A stretch of 64,000 nucleotides of DNA, taken from contig JADKJU010000005.1 in assembly GCA_016720855.1 (NCBI GenBank), positions 310,001 through 374,000 of the forward strand, read 5' to 3'. The stretch is from Betaproteobacteria bacterium. GTDB lineage: Bacteria > Pseudomonadota > Gammaproteobacteria > Burkholderiales > Usitatibacteraceae. The notes below the pieces were generated by a model. It was not told the origin of the DNA. It did no database searches and saw only the letters and a list, made by a program, of their open reading frames with translations. Each line of letters opens with the position of its first letter. The stretch's first letter is position 1. A program made the translations under genes and the position numbers. Below are positions 1 to 8,149 of this stretch, piece by piece.

Positions 1-732
1 CTGCAGTTCACGTGGACCCTGCTCATGCTCGCCGGCTGGCTGTGGCTTGCGAGCGCTCTGGGGCTGCGCCCGGCACTTTCGCCTCGCGTGACGCTTCTCG
101 TCTTCACGATCGCGCTGGCCTGCGTGTTCGTCACCCCCGTCATCTACATCGCCCACCCGGTCGCCTCGGTGGAGCACCACAAGCTGCAAACCTGGCTCAT
201 GCGTTTCGGCGGCGGGCTCGCGATCCCGCCGGTTCTCCTCGCGCTCCTGTGGGCGATGCGCAGCCTGCCATCCCTCGACGCGCAGAAGCGCCCGATCTTC
301 GGGGCGCTCGCGGCCTCCATCGGGCTCTTCGCGGCCGGCGGCCTCATCGGCTTTGCCATCAGCGGGGCCAACGTGAAGATCCCGGCGCACTATCACGGCT
401 GCATCGTCGGGGTGACGCTCGCGTTCATGGGACTGGCCTACCACCTCCTGCCGCAGCTCGGTTTCGCCGCGCCGCGCTCGCGTCTGGCCGCGTGGCAGCC
501 CTGGCTCTACGGCGGAGGGCAGCTCGCGCACATCGTGGGCCTGGTGTGGTCGGGCGGATACGGCGTTGAACGCAAGGTGGCGGGCGCCGCGCAGGTGCTG
601 CGCACGCCGCAGGAGGTGGCGGGCATGGGGCTCATGGGCCTGGGCGGCCTGGTAGCGATCCTGGGCGGCCTCGCGTTCGTGATCGTCGTGATCGGCGCCC
701 TGCGTCGTCCCGCCGGCGCCGAGACCGCCTGA
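1..732 (+). CDS. Heme-copper oxidase subunit I-like membrane protein, 3' part only
   Basis: The reading frame is open from the first base, so the 5' end lies outside the window; 243 residues remain. They form at least five hydrophobic segments. A loop before one of them carries an HYH pair followed by a glycine-rich helix, which resembles the helix X His-x-His that binds the two hemes of heme-copper oxidases. The length and loop pattern look more like cbb3- or NorB-type subunits than the aa3 type. The next gene is a CtaA-like protein 11 bp downstream, which fits a respiratory oxidase locus. The exact oxidase class cannot be settled without the N-terminal half. Confidence 0.65.
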   Translation: MQFTWTLLMLAGWLWLASALGLRPALSPRVTLLVFTIALACVFVTPVIYIAHPVASVEHHKLQTWLMRFGGGLAIPPVLLALLWAMRSLPSLDAQKRPIFGALAASIGLFAAGGLIGFAISGANVKIPAHYHGCIVGVTLAFMGLAYHLLPQLGFAAPRSRLAAWQPWLYGGGQLAHIVGLVWSGGYGVERKVAGAAQVLRTPQEVAGMGLMGLGGLVAILGGLAFVIVVIGALRRPAGAETA

Positions 733-743
733 GCGCACCGGTC

Positions 744-1544
744 ATGACGCGCGAAGAGCGCATGCTTTCCGCGACCGCGGCCGCATGCGCGGCGCTGGTC
801 TTCATCATCGTCGCTGCCAGCGCCTGGCTGAGGCTCGTGGCCGTGCCCTGTCCGCCGGCAGGGTGCGAGGGATTCACGCTCACCGATGCCGTGCGCCTCG
901 CGCACCGCGTGGCCGCCATGGGCGTGACGGTCCTGGCCCTCGTCATCATCGCGCTGGCGTGGAAGGCGCCCCGGCGCTGGGGCCTGCGCATCGCCGCGGC
1001 CATCCTCTTCGGCCTCGTGGCCGCGCTCGCCGTCATCGGCCGCCGGTCGGCGGGAGCCGCCCCGCCCGAGGTGATGCTCGCCAACCTGCTGGGGGGCCTC
1101 ACGCTTCTTGCGGTCTCCGTGGCCCTGGCCGTCGCCCCGCGCCAGCCGCGGGGACGGATCGCACTCCCCTTCGCTGCCGCAGCGTTGCTGTTCGCCGTGT
1201 CCACAGGGACGGGGGGCCTGCTGGTCATGGCACCGCCGGCCGACACCGCGTCGCTGGGCCTCGCCCATCGCGCCCTTTCCTGGGCCACCCTGGCGGGCTG
1301 GGGGCTGCTGGCGTTCGCAAGCGCACCCCCGGCCGGTGTACGTGCGGCAACGCGCCTCGCCGCCGCGCTCATGGCGCTTCAGGTCCTGCTCGCGCTGTCG
1401 TTGCCCGCCGGGCCACTGGCGCGTTGGCTTCACAACCTGCTCACGTCCGCGGCGCTTCTCCCCGTCATTGCTGCAGCGCTGTCCTGCCGGGCCCCCTTGC
1501 GCCCCGATCCCGCGCACCCCGAACGCCTGCCTGCCGGATCCTGA
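744..1544 (+). CDS. CtaA/COX15-like membrane protein (heme A synthase family relative)
   Basis: 266 residues with about seven or eight hydrophobic helices. The first helix ends in SAWLRLV and is followed by a short loop with a CPPAGC cysteine pair, like the redox-active extracellular pair of CtaA. Histidines sit at helix starts (AHR twice, LHN once), as expected for heme ligands in this family. Family members hydroxylate and oxidise heme O to heme A in the cytoplasmic membrane. The protein is shorter and more divergent than a standard CtaA and has lost the usual GCPDWP context, so a role in oxidase assembly other than heme A synthesis is possible. It starts at an ATG 11 bp after the oxidase subunit gene. 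Confidence 0.55.
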   Translation: MTREERMLSATAAACAALVFIIVAASAWLRLVAVPCPPAGCEGFTLTDAVRLAHRVAAMGVTVLALVIIALAWKAPRRWGLRIAAAILFGLVAALAVIGRRSAGAAPPEVMLANLLGGLTLLAVSVALAVAPRQPRGRIALPFAAAALLFAVSTGTGGLLVMAPPADTASLGLAHRALSWATLAGWGLLAFASAPPAGVRAATRLAAALMALQVLLALSLPAGPLARWLHNLLTSAALLPVIAAALSCRAPLRPDPAHPERLPAGS

Positions 1545-1595
1545 GCGGCAGCCGGGTTATCATGGGCGCTCCCAACGCCCTGTGCCCATCCCTTC

Positions 1596-2309
1596 ATGCA
1601 GCCCGGAGAACCGCGCTCACGCGGGCCCGACATCCCGGTCGAGCAATTCCTCGTCAACCTGCCGCTCTTCAGCGATCTCACGCCCGAGGAGATCCAGCGC
1701 GTCGCGGGCGGCACTCGCCGCATCTACGCGACCAAGGGCGAGACGCTTTTCACGCGAGGCGACCGTTGCGAGGGCTTCCACGTCGTCCTCTACGGGCAGG
1801 TGAAGCTCTTCGTCACTTCACCCCAGGGCTCCGAGAAGGTGATCGAGATCATGGGCCCGGGCATCTCGTTCGGCGAGGCGGTCCTCTTCATGGACATCCC
1901 CTACCCCGTCTCGGCGCAGGCGCTCAAGGATTCGCTCCTGCTGCACGTCTCCAAGAGCCTCGTCTCGGAGGAGATCGTGCGCGATCCCCGCTTCGCGAGG
2001 CGGCTGCTGGCCGGCATGTCGAAGAAGCTTCACCAGCTCATCCACGACGTGGAGGCCTACTCGCTTCGCTCGGGGCTGGAGCGCGTGATCGGCTACCTGC
2101 TGCGCGACGACGCCATTTCCGACGGCTCCGCGCGCTCGACGAGCGTGACGCTGCCCGCCAACAAGATGATCGTGGCCTCGCGCCTCAATCTCACGCCGGA
2201 GTACTTCTCGCGCATCCTGCACGAGCTGGCCGGCGCGGGGCTGATCGTGATGGAGGGCCGTTCGGTTTCGGTCCCCGACATCGAGCGCCTGCGTACCTAC
2301 ACCGGCTGA
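1596..2309 (+). CDS. Crp/Fnr-family transcriptional regulator
   Basis: 237 residues. Residues 15-130 form a cyclic-nucleotide-binding-type beta-roll (FTRGD, GEAVLF, and the FHVVLYGQVKLF strand pattern). A dimerisation helix follows, and a C-terminal winged helix contains the recognition segment ASRLNLTPEYFSRIL near residues 190-205. The N-terminus has no cysteine cluster of the FNR type, so oxygen sensing through an iron-sulfur cluster is not indicated; DNR-type heme/NO sensing or another ligand is possible. It stands alone between the oxidase genes and the two-component genes, 10 bp before the latter, and may regulate either group. Confidence 0.85.
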   Translation: MQPGEPRSRGPDIPVEQFLVNLPLFSDLTPEEIQRVAGGTRRIYATKGETLFTRGDRCEGFHVVLYGQVKLFVTSPQGSEKVIEIMGPGISFGEAVLFMDIPYPVSAQALKDSLLLHVSKSLVSEEIVRDPRFARRLLAGMSKKLHQLIHDVEAYSLRSGLERVIGYLLRDDAISDGSARSTSVTLPANKMIVASRLNLTPEYFSRILHELAGAGLIVMEGRSVSVPDIERLRTYTG

Positions 2310-2319
2310 ACGCGCAACC

Positions 2320-3489
2320 ATGGCCGCCCGCACCTCATCCAAGCCGAAATGCGGACCGCCGGCCGCCGCAAACCTCCTCGCCCCCCAGGTCGAGGAGTGG
2401 CTCAAGGCCGCCGCCCTCGACGTGGCCGACGACGGGATCGTCATCTCCGATGCGTCGACCCCCGATGCGCCGATCGTCTATGTGAGCCCGTCGTTCGAGC
2501 GGCTCGTGGGTTACTGCGCCGCCGAAATCATCGGCACCAACTGCCGCATGGTGCAGGGGCCGGGCACCGATCACGAGACCGTGAAGGGCATCGCGATCGC
2601 GCTGCAGAAGGGCAAGGTCTTCCAGGGCGAGATCCTCAACTATCGCAAGGACGGCACGCCCTTCTGGAATTTCCTGCGCATCGCGCCCATCCGCGACGCC
2701 GCCGGGAAAGTCACCCACCATGTGGGCACCCAGTCGGACGTGACCGAGCTGCACCACGCGCGCGAGCGCGAGCACGACTTGCAGGACACGGTCGCCCACG
2801 CCTCGCGCGTGCGCACGGTGGCCGCGCTGGGCGCGTCGCTCGCGCACGAAGTGAATCAGCCGCTCGCGGCCATCATCACCAACGCCGAGGCGGCGCTGCG
2901 CTTCCTCGACGCCGGCAACCCGGCGGAAGTGCGCGAGGCCCTGGTGGCCATCGCCGGCGATGCGCGGCGCGCCGGCGAGATCATCCATCGCGCGCACCGA
3001 CTCGTTCGCAAGCAGCCCGCGGCAGCCGAGGCCGTCGATCCCGCGCGCACCGCCTCCGAGGTTCTCGACTTCGCGCGTGCACGGCTTCGCCATGCCGGCG
3101 TCAAGGCGCGTCTCGAGGCGGCCGGAACGCTGCCGCGCGTAATGGCCGATCCCATCCAGCTCCACCAGGTGCTCCTCAATCTCGTGGTGAATGCGATCGA
3201 GGCGATGGAGGGCGCGGCGCCCGGCACCGAGCGCACGCTGGTCGTGGCGATCGAGCGCGAAACGGGCGGCGTGCGCCTTCGCGTGCAGGACACCGGTCCA
3301 GGCGCCGACGACGAATCCCTGGCCCGCATGTTCCGGACATTCCATACGACGAAGGCCCGCGGCACCGGCCTGGGACTGCTCGTCACGCGCTCCCTCGTGG
3401 AGGCGCACGGGGGGCGGCTGGAAGTTGCGCGCAACCCCGGCCGCGGCCTCGTCTTCACGATCCACCTGCCCGGAGAAGAGCCGAAATGA
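2320..3489 (+). CDS. LOV-domain sensor histidine kinase
   Basis: 389 residues, no transmembrane segment, so a soluble cytoplasmic sensor. Residues 34-143 are a PAS domain with LOV signatures: GTNCRMVQ with the candidate photoactive Cys75, NYRKDG at 107-112, FWN at 115-117 and VGTQSDVTE at 135-143. In LOV proteins that cysteine forms a blue-light-dependent adduct with flavin. A second arginine common in the LOV helix (IR) is replaced by IA here. A HisKA segment follows with His176 in SLAHEVNQPLA, then an HATPase domain with an N-box (NAIEAM), DTGPG and GTGLGL. The stop overlaps the start of the response regulator gene by ATGA, so the two are translationally coupled. Light sensing is inferred from motifs. 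Confidence 0.85.
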   Translation: MAARTSSKPKCGPPAAANLLAPQVEEWLKAAALDVADDGIVISDASTPDAPIVYVSPSFERLVGYCAAEIIGTNCRMVQGPGTDHETVKGIAIALQKGKVFQGEILNYRKDGTPFWNFLRIAPIRDAAGKVTHHVGTQSDVTELHHAREREHDLQDTVAHASRVRTVAALGASLAHEVNQPLAAIITNAEAALRFLDAGNPAEVREALVAIAGDARRAGEIIHRAHRLVRKQPAAAEAVDPARTASEVLDFARARLRHAGVKARLEAAGTLPRVMADPIQLHQVLLNLVVNAIEAMEGAAPGTERTLVVAIERETGGVRLRVQDTGPGADDESLARMFRTFHTTKARGTGLGLLVTRSLVEAHGGRLEVARNPGRGLVFTIHLPGEEPK

Positions 3490-4130
3490 TCGCCGCCGAA
3501 GGCGTAAGCCTCTACATCATCGACGACGACCCGTCCGTGCGCGCCTCCCTCACTCGCCTGCTGCGCGCCGAGGGCGCGAATCCAGAGACGTTCGCCACGG
3601 CAGAGGACTTTCTCGACTTCCTCCCCAGTGTCGCCGGGCCGGCCTGCGCGCTCCTCGACATCGGGCTCCCGGGCAAGAGCGGGATCGAGTTGCACGCCCG
3701 CCTGCAGGCCTTGCGTCCCGAGATTGCGGTCGTGTTCCTCACCGGGCACGGCGACGTGCCCGGAGCGGTCACCTCCATGAAGCGGGGGGCCATCGACTTC
3801 CTGCTGAAGCCGTTCGAGGCCGCGACCCTCATCGCCGCCCTGACCCGCGCCATCGAGCGCGCACGCCTGGCCTTCGGCGACAAGGCCACCAAGCGCGACA
3901 TCGCACTGCGATACGGGGATCTCACGCCGCGCGAGCGCGAGGTGCTCACCCACGTGATCGCCGGCAAGCGCAACAAGGTGATCGCCGCCGAGATCGGCAC
4001 GACCGAGAAGACGGTGAAGGTGCACCGCGGCCGCATCATGGAGAAGATGCAGGTGCGCTCCGTGGCCGACCTCGTGCGCGCCGCCGACAAGCTCGGCATC
4101 AAGCCAACCCCCTCGCCACCGCGCGGCTGA
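3486..4130 (+). CDS. FixJ-type response regulator
   Basis: 214 residues. An N-terminal receiver domain has the acidic pocket DDD at 13-15 and phospho-acceptor Asp58 in LLDIGLPG, plus the conserved Thr (FLTGHGD) and Lys (LLKPF). A C-terminal LuxR-type helix-turn-helix starts at LTPREREVL and includes TTEKTVKVHRGRIMEKM. The start codon overlaps the kinase stop (ATGA), so the kinase above is its partner. Family members dimerise on phosphorylation and activate transcription. The pair resembles FixLJ with the heme PAS domain replaced by a LOV domain. Confidence 0.92.
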   Translation: MIAAEGVSLYIIDDDPSVRASLTRLLRAEGANPETFATAEDFLDFLPSVAGPACALLDIGLPGKSGIELHARLQALRPEIAVVFLTGHGDVPGAVTSMKRGAIDFLLKPFEAATLIAALTRAIERARLAFGDKATKRDIALRYGDLTPREREVLTHVIAGKRNKVIAAEIGTTEKTVKVHRGRIMEKMQVRSVADLVRAADKLGIKPTPSPPRG

Positions 4131-4143
4131 TCGCGCCCCCTCC

Positions 4144-5277
4144 ATGACCGACCCCTTCCACGAAGACTCGCTCAAGGCGCTCAACGCCGATGGCCCCCTG
4201 CGCGCCCGGATCCGTGAGATCCACTGGGCGGTGCGATCATTCATGCCGTTCGTCGCCCGCATCGCGGTCGCGATCTACGACCCGGAGACCACGCTCCTCA
4301 AGACGTTCGTGCACTCGAGCGAGGGCGACGACCCCCTGCCGCATTACCAGGCGCCGCTCGACGAGGTTCCGTCGCTGAAGAGGGTCATCGAGGAAGCGCG
4401 CCCGCGAGTCATCCAGAACATGCTCACCTTCGAGGACGCGCATAGCGAGCATTCCCGCCGCCTGGGCCGCTCGGGCTATGCCGCGAGCTATACGCTCCCG
4501 ATGTTTTCCAACAGCAACTTCTTCGGATTCGTGTTCTTCAACTCGCGCCAGCCGGAGGTGTTCACCGAGACCGCGCTCTCGCAGCTCGACGTCTTCGGCC
4601 ACCTCGTCTCCCTGCTGGTGATCCAGGAGCTCGGGGCAGTCCACACGCTTTCCGCGGCACTGGAGAGCGCGCGGCACCTCGTGCATGCCCGCGACGCCGA
4701 GACCGGGACGCACCTCGACCGGATGTCCCGCTACGCCCGGGTCATCGCCCGCGCGATAGCCGATCGGCACGGCCTCGACGACGAGTACATCGAGCGCATC
4801 CAGGCCTACGCGCCGCTCCACGACATCGGCAAGATCGGCATCCCGGATTCGATCCTGCTCAAGCCCGAGGGACTCAGCGACCCGGAAAAGGAAGTGATGC
4901 GCACGCACAGCAACCGGGGGCAGACGATCATCGACGACCTGGTGACCACGTTCGGTCTCGGTGCCCTGGCCGATACCGAGGTGGTTCGCAACATCGCGCT
5001 CTTCCACCACGAACGCGTGGACGGCAAGGGCTACCCGTACGGCCTCGCGGGCGATGCGATTCCGCTGGAGGCGCGAATCGTGGCCGTGGCCGACGTCTTC
5101 GACGCTCTCACCAGCCGCCGGCCCTACAAGGAGGCCTTCGCGAACGATCTGGCCTTCACCATGATCGAGCAACTGGCGGGATCGCACCTCGACGAGGAAT
5201 GCGTGCGGGCCCTCGTCGACAACCGGCCCGAAGTCGAGCGCATCCAGGCGAAGTTTCGCGAGGACTTGCTGGGCTGA
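4144..5277 (+). CDS. GAF-like/HD-GYP domain protein, probable c-di-GMP phosphodiesterase
   Basis: 377 residues. The first 160 look like a GAF sensor domain. The C-terminal HD-GYP domain contains HDIGKIGIPD near residue 224, HSNRGQTIID, and HHERVDGKGYPYGL with the GYP motif, so the metal- and substrate-binding residues appear intact. HD-GYP enzymes hydrolyse cyclic di-GMP. The gene follows the light-type two-component pair by 13 bp and is co-directional, so it may be the output arm or a target. There is no transmembrane segment. The stop is immediately followed by the convergent stop of the next gene. Confidence 0.88.
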   Translation: MTDPFHEDSLKALNADGPLRARIREIHWAVRSFMPFVARIAVAIYDPETTLLKTFVHSSEGDDPLPHYQAPLDEVPSLKRVIEEARPRVIQNMLTFEDAHSEHSRRLGRSGYAASYTLPMFSNSNFFGFVFFNSRQPEVFTETALSQLDVFGHLVSLLVIQELGAVHTLSAALESARHLVHARDAETGTHLDRMSRYARVIARAIADRHGLDDEYIERIQAYAPLHDIGKIGIPDSILLKPEGLSDPEKEVMRTHSNRGQTIIDDLVTTFGLGALADTEVVRNIALFHHERVDGKGYPYGLAGDAIPLEARIVAVADVFDALTSRRPYKEAFANDLAFTMIEQLAGSHLDEECVRALVDNRPEVERIQAKFREDLLG

Positions 5278-6573
5278 TCAGCCCGCCGCCTGCCGAAGGA
5301 TCGCTTCCATGGCGCCAGCGATGCCCGATGCAGCCTGCGGCGCGAACCGGTTCGCGTCGTGCACGACGTTGAGCGTGAGCCGCCCGCCCCAGGTGCTCGC
5401 CGCCACGAAGAGCGGCTGGTGCGCCATCGGGCACAGGGCGAACGAGATCTCGTCCACGCAAATGCCGTTCGCTTCGGGCAGCGCCTCGACACGGCCCACG
5501 TTGCTGAGCATGAAGGCGGTCGGCATGCGCTCGATGTAGGCCGCGAAGCCGGCAATGCCCTCGGGACTGGCCGGCATCGTCTCGGCTGGCGGCACCAGGT
5601 GATAGAAAAGGTTACCGCAGCCTGCCGCCACCTGGCGACGCAGATCCGTCGTCAGGAAGGTCGCGAGCGGCCAGAGATCCCCCGGGCCGGCCACGCGGCG
5701 CAGCGACGACAGCAGCGTCACGTAGAAGCCCGGAGTGGCATCGTCCATCGGCGACCGCAGGTTGCCTCGCAGATCGACCGGGCTCGTGAGCATGAGTGCG
5801 GGCGTGGCGCCCTCCGGAAACAGGTCACGCGCGGCGATGAGTTCCGCCGCCCCGATGACTCCGTGGACGCTTGCGCCATGCTCCCGTGCGCGGCGTGCAA
5901 GGCGGGACACGGTCTCCGCGTCCACATGAACGGCAATGATGCGGGGACGAACCGGCCCGGCCTGGCGGGCAAAGCCCGGCATCGTCTCGGCCCGCAACGG
6001 CTCCCGACGCAAGACTTCCTTCCATTCCCGGGCCCTGGCTGCGCCCGCATCGCCGGACAGCGCTTCCGGAAACGCTTCCATGAGCGAGGTCCGTGGCGCA
6101 ACTGGCGCGGGCAGCTCCCTCGCGCCACGCGCTGCGTCGATCAGGTCCGCCACCAGCCGGAATCCCGAACGGGCATCGCCGATCGAGTGATGAAATACGA
6201 CGGCAAAGGCCCAGCTGCCGGCCGTCCGCTCGAGCCAGTGGGCCCGGATGAGTGGCGCCTCGCCCAACTCGAACGGCTGGGTGAGCCGCGCCGCCAAGGT
6301 CGCCCGCCAGTCGTCGCCCGCAGCCTCACGGGCCATGCTCGCGCGCAAGCCGGGGCACGGCACGAAGACGAGCCGCCCTTCCGCGTCGGTTTCGATGGCG
6401 ACCGAAAGTGCAGGATGGATCGCCTGCGCATCGGCGAGCGCAATTTCCAGCCGCTCCGCATCCAGCGGCCCGCGGCCTTGCGCAAGCACGGCGAAGTTCA
6501 TCGACGAGCAGCGGTCGAGGAACCAGAAGAATGCCTCGGCACGATCGAGGCGACGCGATGGCGGTCTGGTCAC
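5278..6573 (-). CDS. PapA/condensation-like acyltransferase
   Basis: 431 residues with the chloramphenicol-acetyltransferase/condensation fold signature HHSIGD at 128-133 (HHxxxD) and a downstream PVDLRGN segment that matches the structural DFGWG-like region of PapA proteins. WES/PapA/condensation enzymes move an acyl group from a thioester to a hydroxyl or amino acceptor. The N-terminal SRRLDRAEAFFWFLD is typical of wax-ester-synthase and PapA-like starts. No polyketide or peptide synthetase gene lies nearby, so the acceptor is unknown. The 3' end is convergent with the HD-GYP gene with no gap. Confidence 0.7.
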   Translation of the reverse strand: MTRPPSRRLDRAEAFFWFLDRCSSMNFAVLAQGRGPLDAERLEIALADAQAIHPALSVAIETDAEGRLVFVPCPGLRASMAREAAGDDWRATLAARLTQPFELGEAPLIRAHWLERTAGSWAFAVVFHHSIGDARSGFRLVADLIDAARGARELPAPVAPRTSLMEAFPEALSGDAGAARAREWKEVLRREPLRAETMPGFARQAGPVRPRIIAVHVDAETVSRLARRAREHGASVHGVIGAAELIAARDLFPEGATPALMLTSPVDLRGNLRSPMDDATPGFYVTLLSSLRRVAGPGDLWPLATFLTTDLRRQVAAGCGNLFYHLVPPAETMPASPEGIAGFAAYIERMPTAFMLSNVGRVEALPEANGICVDEISFALCPMAHQPLFVAASTWGGRLTLNVVHDANRFAPQAASGIAGAMEAILRQAAG

Positions 6574-6600
6574 GGCGGTCTCGCGGGTCGGGGTCTCAAA

Positions 6601-6636
6601 ACAACGGGGACGTGTTCGCGAACACGCCCCCGTTGT
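6601..6636 (-). repeat. Intergenic palindrome, copy 1
   Basis: A 36-base inverted repeat centred on TTCG|CGAA; its two 18-base arms differ at one position. Read on the minus strand that position becomes a G-U pair, so the transcript of the rhodanese gene, whose stop is 22 bases upstream, could form an uninterrupted 18-bp stem. There is no U-tract. It shares the core GGGACGTGTTCGCGAACACG with copies near 8.1 and 9.4 kb. Confidence 0.8.
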
Positions 6637-6657
6637 ACATCCTCAGGCAAGCGCAGG

Positions 6658-7596
6658 CTAGTTCAGCTTCACCTTCGCCTCGATGCCTTCGCCCTTGAGC
6701 ATGGTGTACTCCACCATGGAACCGTCATAGAGCTTCGTCTGCTTGTTGCCGATCAGCTCGCTGGAAACGAACCAGCTCACGGAAGCCCAGTGGCCGGTGT
6801 TGCAGAAGCTGATCTGCTCGCCGGTCATGGGCACGCCAGCGTACTTGTAGAGCGTCTCGAGCTGCGCCTTGCTGCGGAACTCGCCACCGCCGTTCACGGT
6901 CATCCACTGGTTCGGCAGGTTCTTCGCGCCGGCGATGGTGCCGCTCATCGTCGCCTTCGGATGCCGGGCGATGCCGACGTACTGGTCCTCGGGACGACTG
7001 TCCACGAGGAGGACGCCGGCCACGCGCGCCTTCTTCACGTCGGCCATCGTGACGAGCATTTCCTTGCGCAGATTCGCCTTGAAGGTCCTGGGCGTCGCCT
7101 TGACGATGCCTTGCTGCAGCGGGGCCTTTTCGTCTTCCGTGTAGGTGCCCATGCCGCCGTTGAGGATCGAGACGTTGTCGTGCCCGAGCACCTTGAACGT
7201 CCAGTAGACGCGCGTGGCCTGGCCGACGTCGAGGGTGGTATTGCCCTGCGGTACCAGCACCACGTGGGTGTTGTTGTCGATGCCGAGCTTGGTGCCGATC
7301 ATCGCGACCAGGGGCTTGATGTCCTCCGGGAACATGTCGGGAACCTTGTCCGACTTGCGCTCGACTCTCCAGCCATCCTTCCCGTAGTTGGTGTTGACCG
7401 CGCCCGGGATGTGCGCCTCCATGTAGTCCTTCGACGACTGGAAGTCGACGATGACGATTCCGGGCTTGCCCACGTTGGCGATGACCCACTTGGAGTCGAC
7501 CAGCGGGTCGGCCGCAAGGGCAGCGCCCGCCATTCCGAAAGCCAGCAGCAGCCCGATGCCCAGCCGGGCAACGGAACGAGTGAACCAGATCTTCAT
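6658..7596 (-). CDS. Periplasmic two-domain rhodanese (sulfurtransferase)
   Basis: 312 residues starting at the ATG with an AGGAGAAG ribosome-binding site; a longer upstream frame was rejected because this start begins a clear signal peptide (MKIWFTRSVARL, then LLAFGMAGAALA). Two rhodanese domains follow. The first has AHIPGAVNTN; the second carries the likely catalytic cysteine in SFCNTGHWAS. These enzymes transfer sulfane sulfur, for example from thiosulfate, to acceptors. The signal peptide places it in the periplasm. A DsrC-like gene is divergent 182 bp away and a sulfide:quinone reductase gene lies 2.3 kb further, suggesting a sulfur-oxidation context. Confidence 0.88.
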   Translation of the reverse strand: MKIWFTRSVARLGIGLLLAFGMAGAALAADPLVDSKWVIANVGKPGIVIVDFQSSKDYMEAHIPGAVNTNYGKDGWRVERKSDKVPDMFPEDIKPLVAMIGTKLGIDNNTHVVLVPQGNTTLDVGQATRVYWTFKVLGHDNVSILNGGMGTYTEDEKAPLQQGIVKATPRTFKANLRKEMLVTMADVKKARVAGVLLVDSRPEDQYVGIARHPKATMSGTIAGAKNLPNQWMTVNGGGEFRSKAQLETLYKYAGVPMTGEQISFCNTGHWASVSWFVSSELIGNKQTKLYDGSMVEYTMLKGEGIEAKVKLN

Positions 7597-7778
7597 GTGC
7601 TTCTCCTTGACTGTCGATTGCCGGGAAGGTGCCCCGATGCGTGCAGTTGCAAGGATACCGTCCGGCACCGCAGGGCGAAATGCGCGTGGTCAAAGGCGCT
7701 TCGGGCAAGGGAAAGAGTGTTGGCCCTTCGGGCCATGGACCTATTGCAAAAGCCCGGTTTTGCGCTAGAATCCGGCCC

Positions 7779-8105
7779 ATGAAAGATGCATTCCACATGC
7801 CGCTTCTGGATGCCGAGGGCTACCTCATCGAGCCGCGTGAATGGACCGAGGAAGTCGCGGTCGCCCTTGCGCTCAAGGAACGCATCGAACTCGGTCCGGA
7901 CCACTGGGATGCCATCCGGTTCATGCGCAGCTACTGGGAGGAGCACCAGCTCACGCCCGACGCGCGCTTCGTGATCTGGCACCTGGTCGAGCGCCTCGGA
8001 CCGGGCGCGCGCAACAAGCTCTTCGAGCTGTTTCCGTACGGCTATCCCGGACAGGCCTGCAGGATCGCCGGAATGAGACGCCCGCGCGCCTGGAGCACGG
8101 GATGA
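7779..8105 (+). CDS. DsrC/TusE-family protein lacking the C-terminal cysteine
   Basis: 108 residues spanning a full DsrC/TusE domain. The C-terminal arm reads GQACRIAGMRRPRAW. Cys94 aligns with the upstream cysteine (CysB) of DsrC, but the position 11 residues later, where the penultimate CysA should be, is Trp105. DsrC uses both cysteines for a trisulfide and TusE uses CysA for sulfur relay, so neither canonical reaction should work. It may belong to the regulatory relatives of DsrC. It is divergent from the rhodanese gene. Confidence 0.8.
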   Translation: MKDAFHMPLLDAEGYLIEPREWTEEVAVALALKERIELGPDHWDAIRFMRSYWEEHQLTPDARFVIWHLVERLGPGARNKLFELFPYGYPGQACRIAGMRRPRAWSTG

Positions 8106-8107
8106 CT

Positions 8108-8138
8108 TCCGGGACGTGTTCGCGAACACGTCCACGGA
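8108..8138. repeat. Intergenic palindrome, copy 2
   Basis: Perfect 22-base palindrome at 8112-8133 (GGACGTGTTCG and its complement), extended by TCCG/CGGA with a single bulged base. It lies between the convergent ends of the DsrC-like gene and the NHL-repeat gene, 2 bases after one stop and 11 bases after the other, so it could end transcription from both sides. Confidence 0.8.
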
Positions 8139-8149
8139 TCGGTTGCGGC

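Noticed and set aside
5359..7782. 807-residue plus-strand frame across two minus-strand genes
   Set aside because: It is antisense to the acyltransferase and rhodanese genes, has Arg/His/Gly-biased composition and no domain, and is a by-product of high GC.
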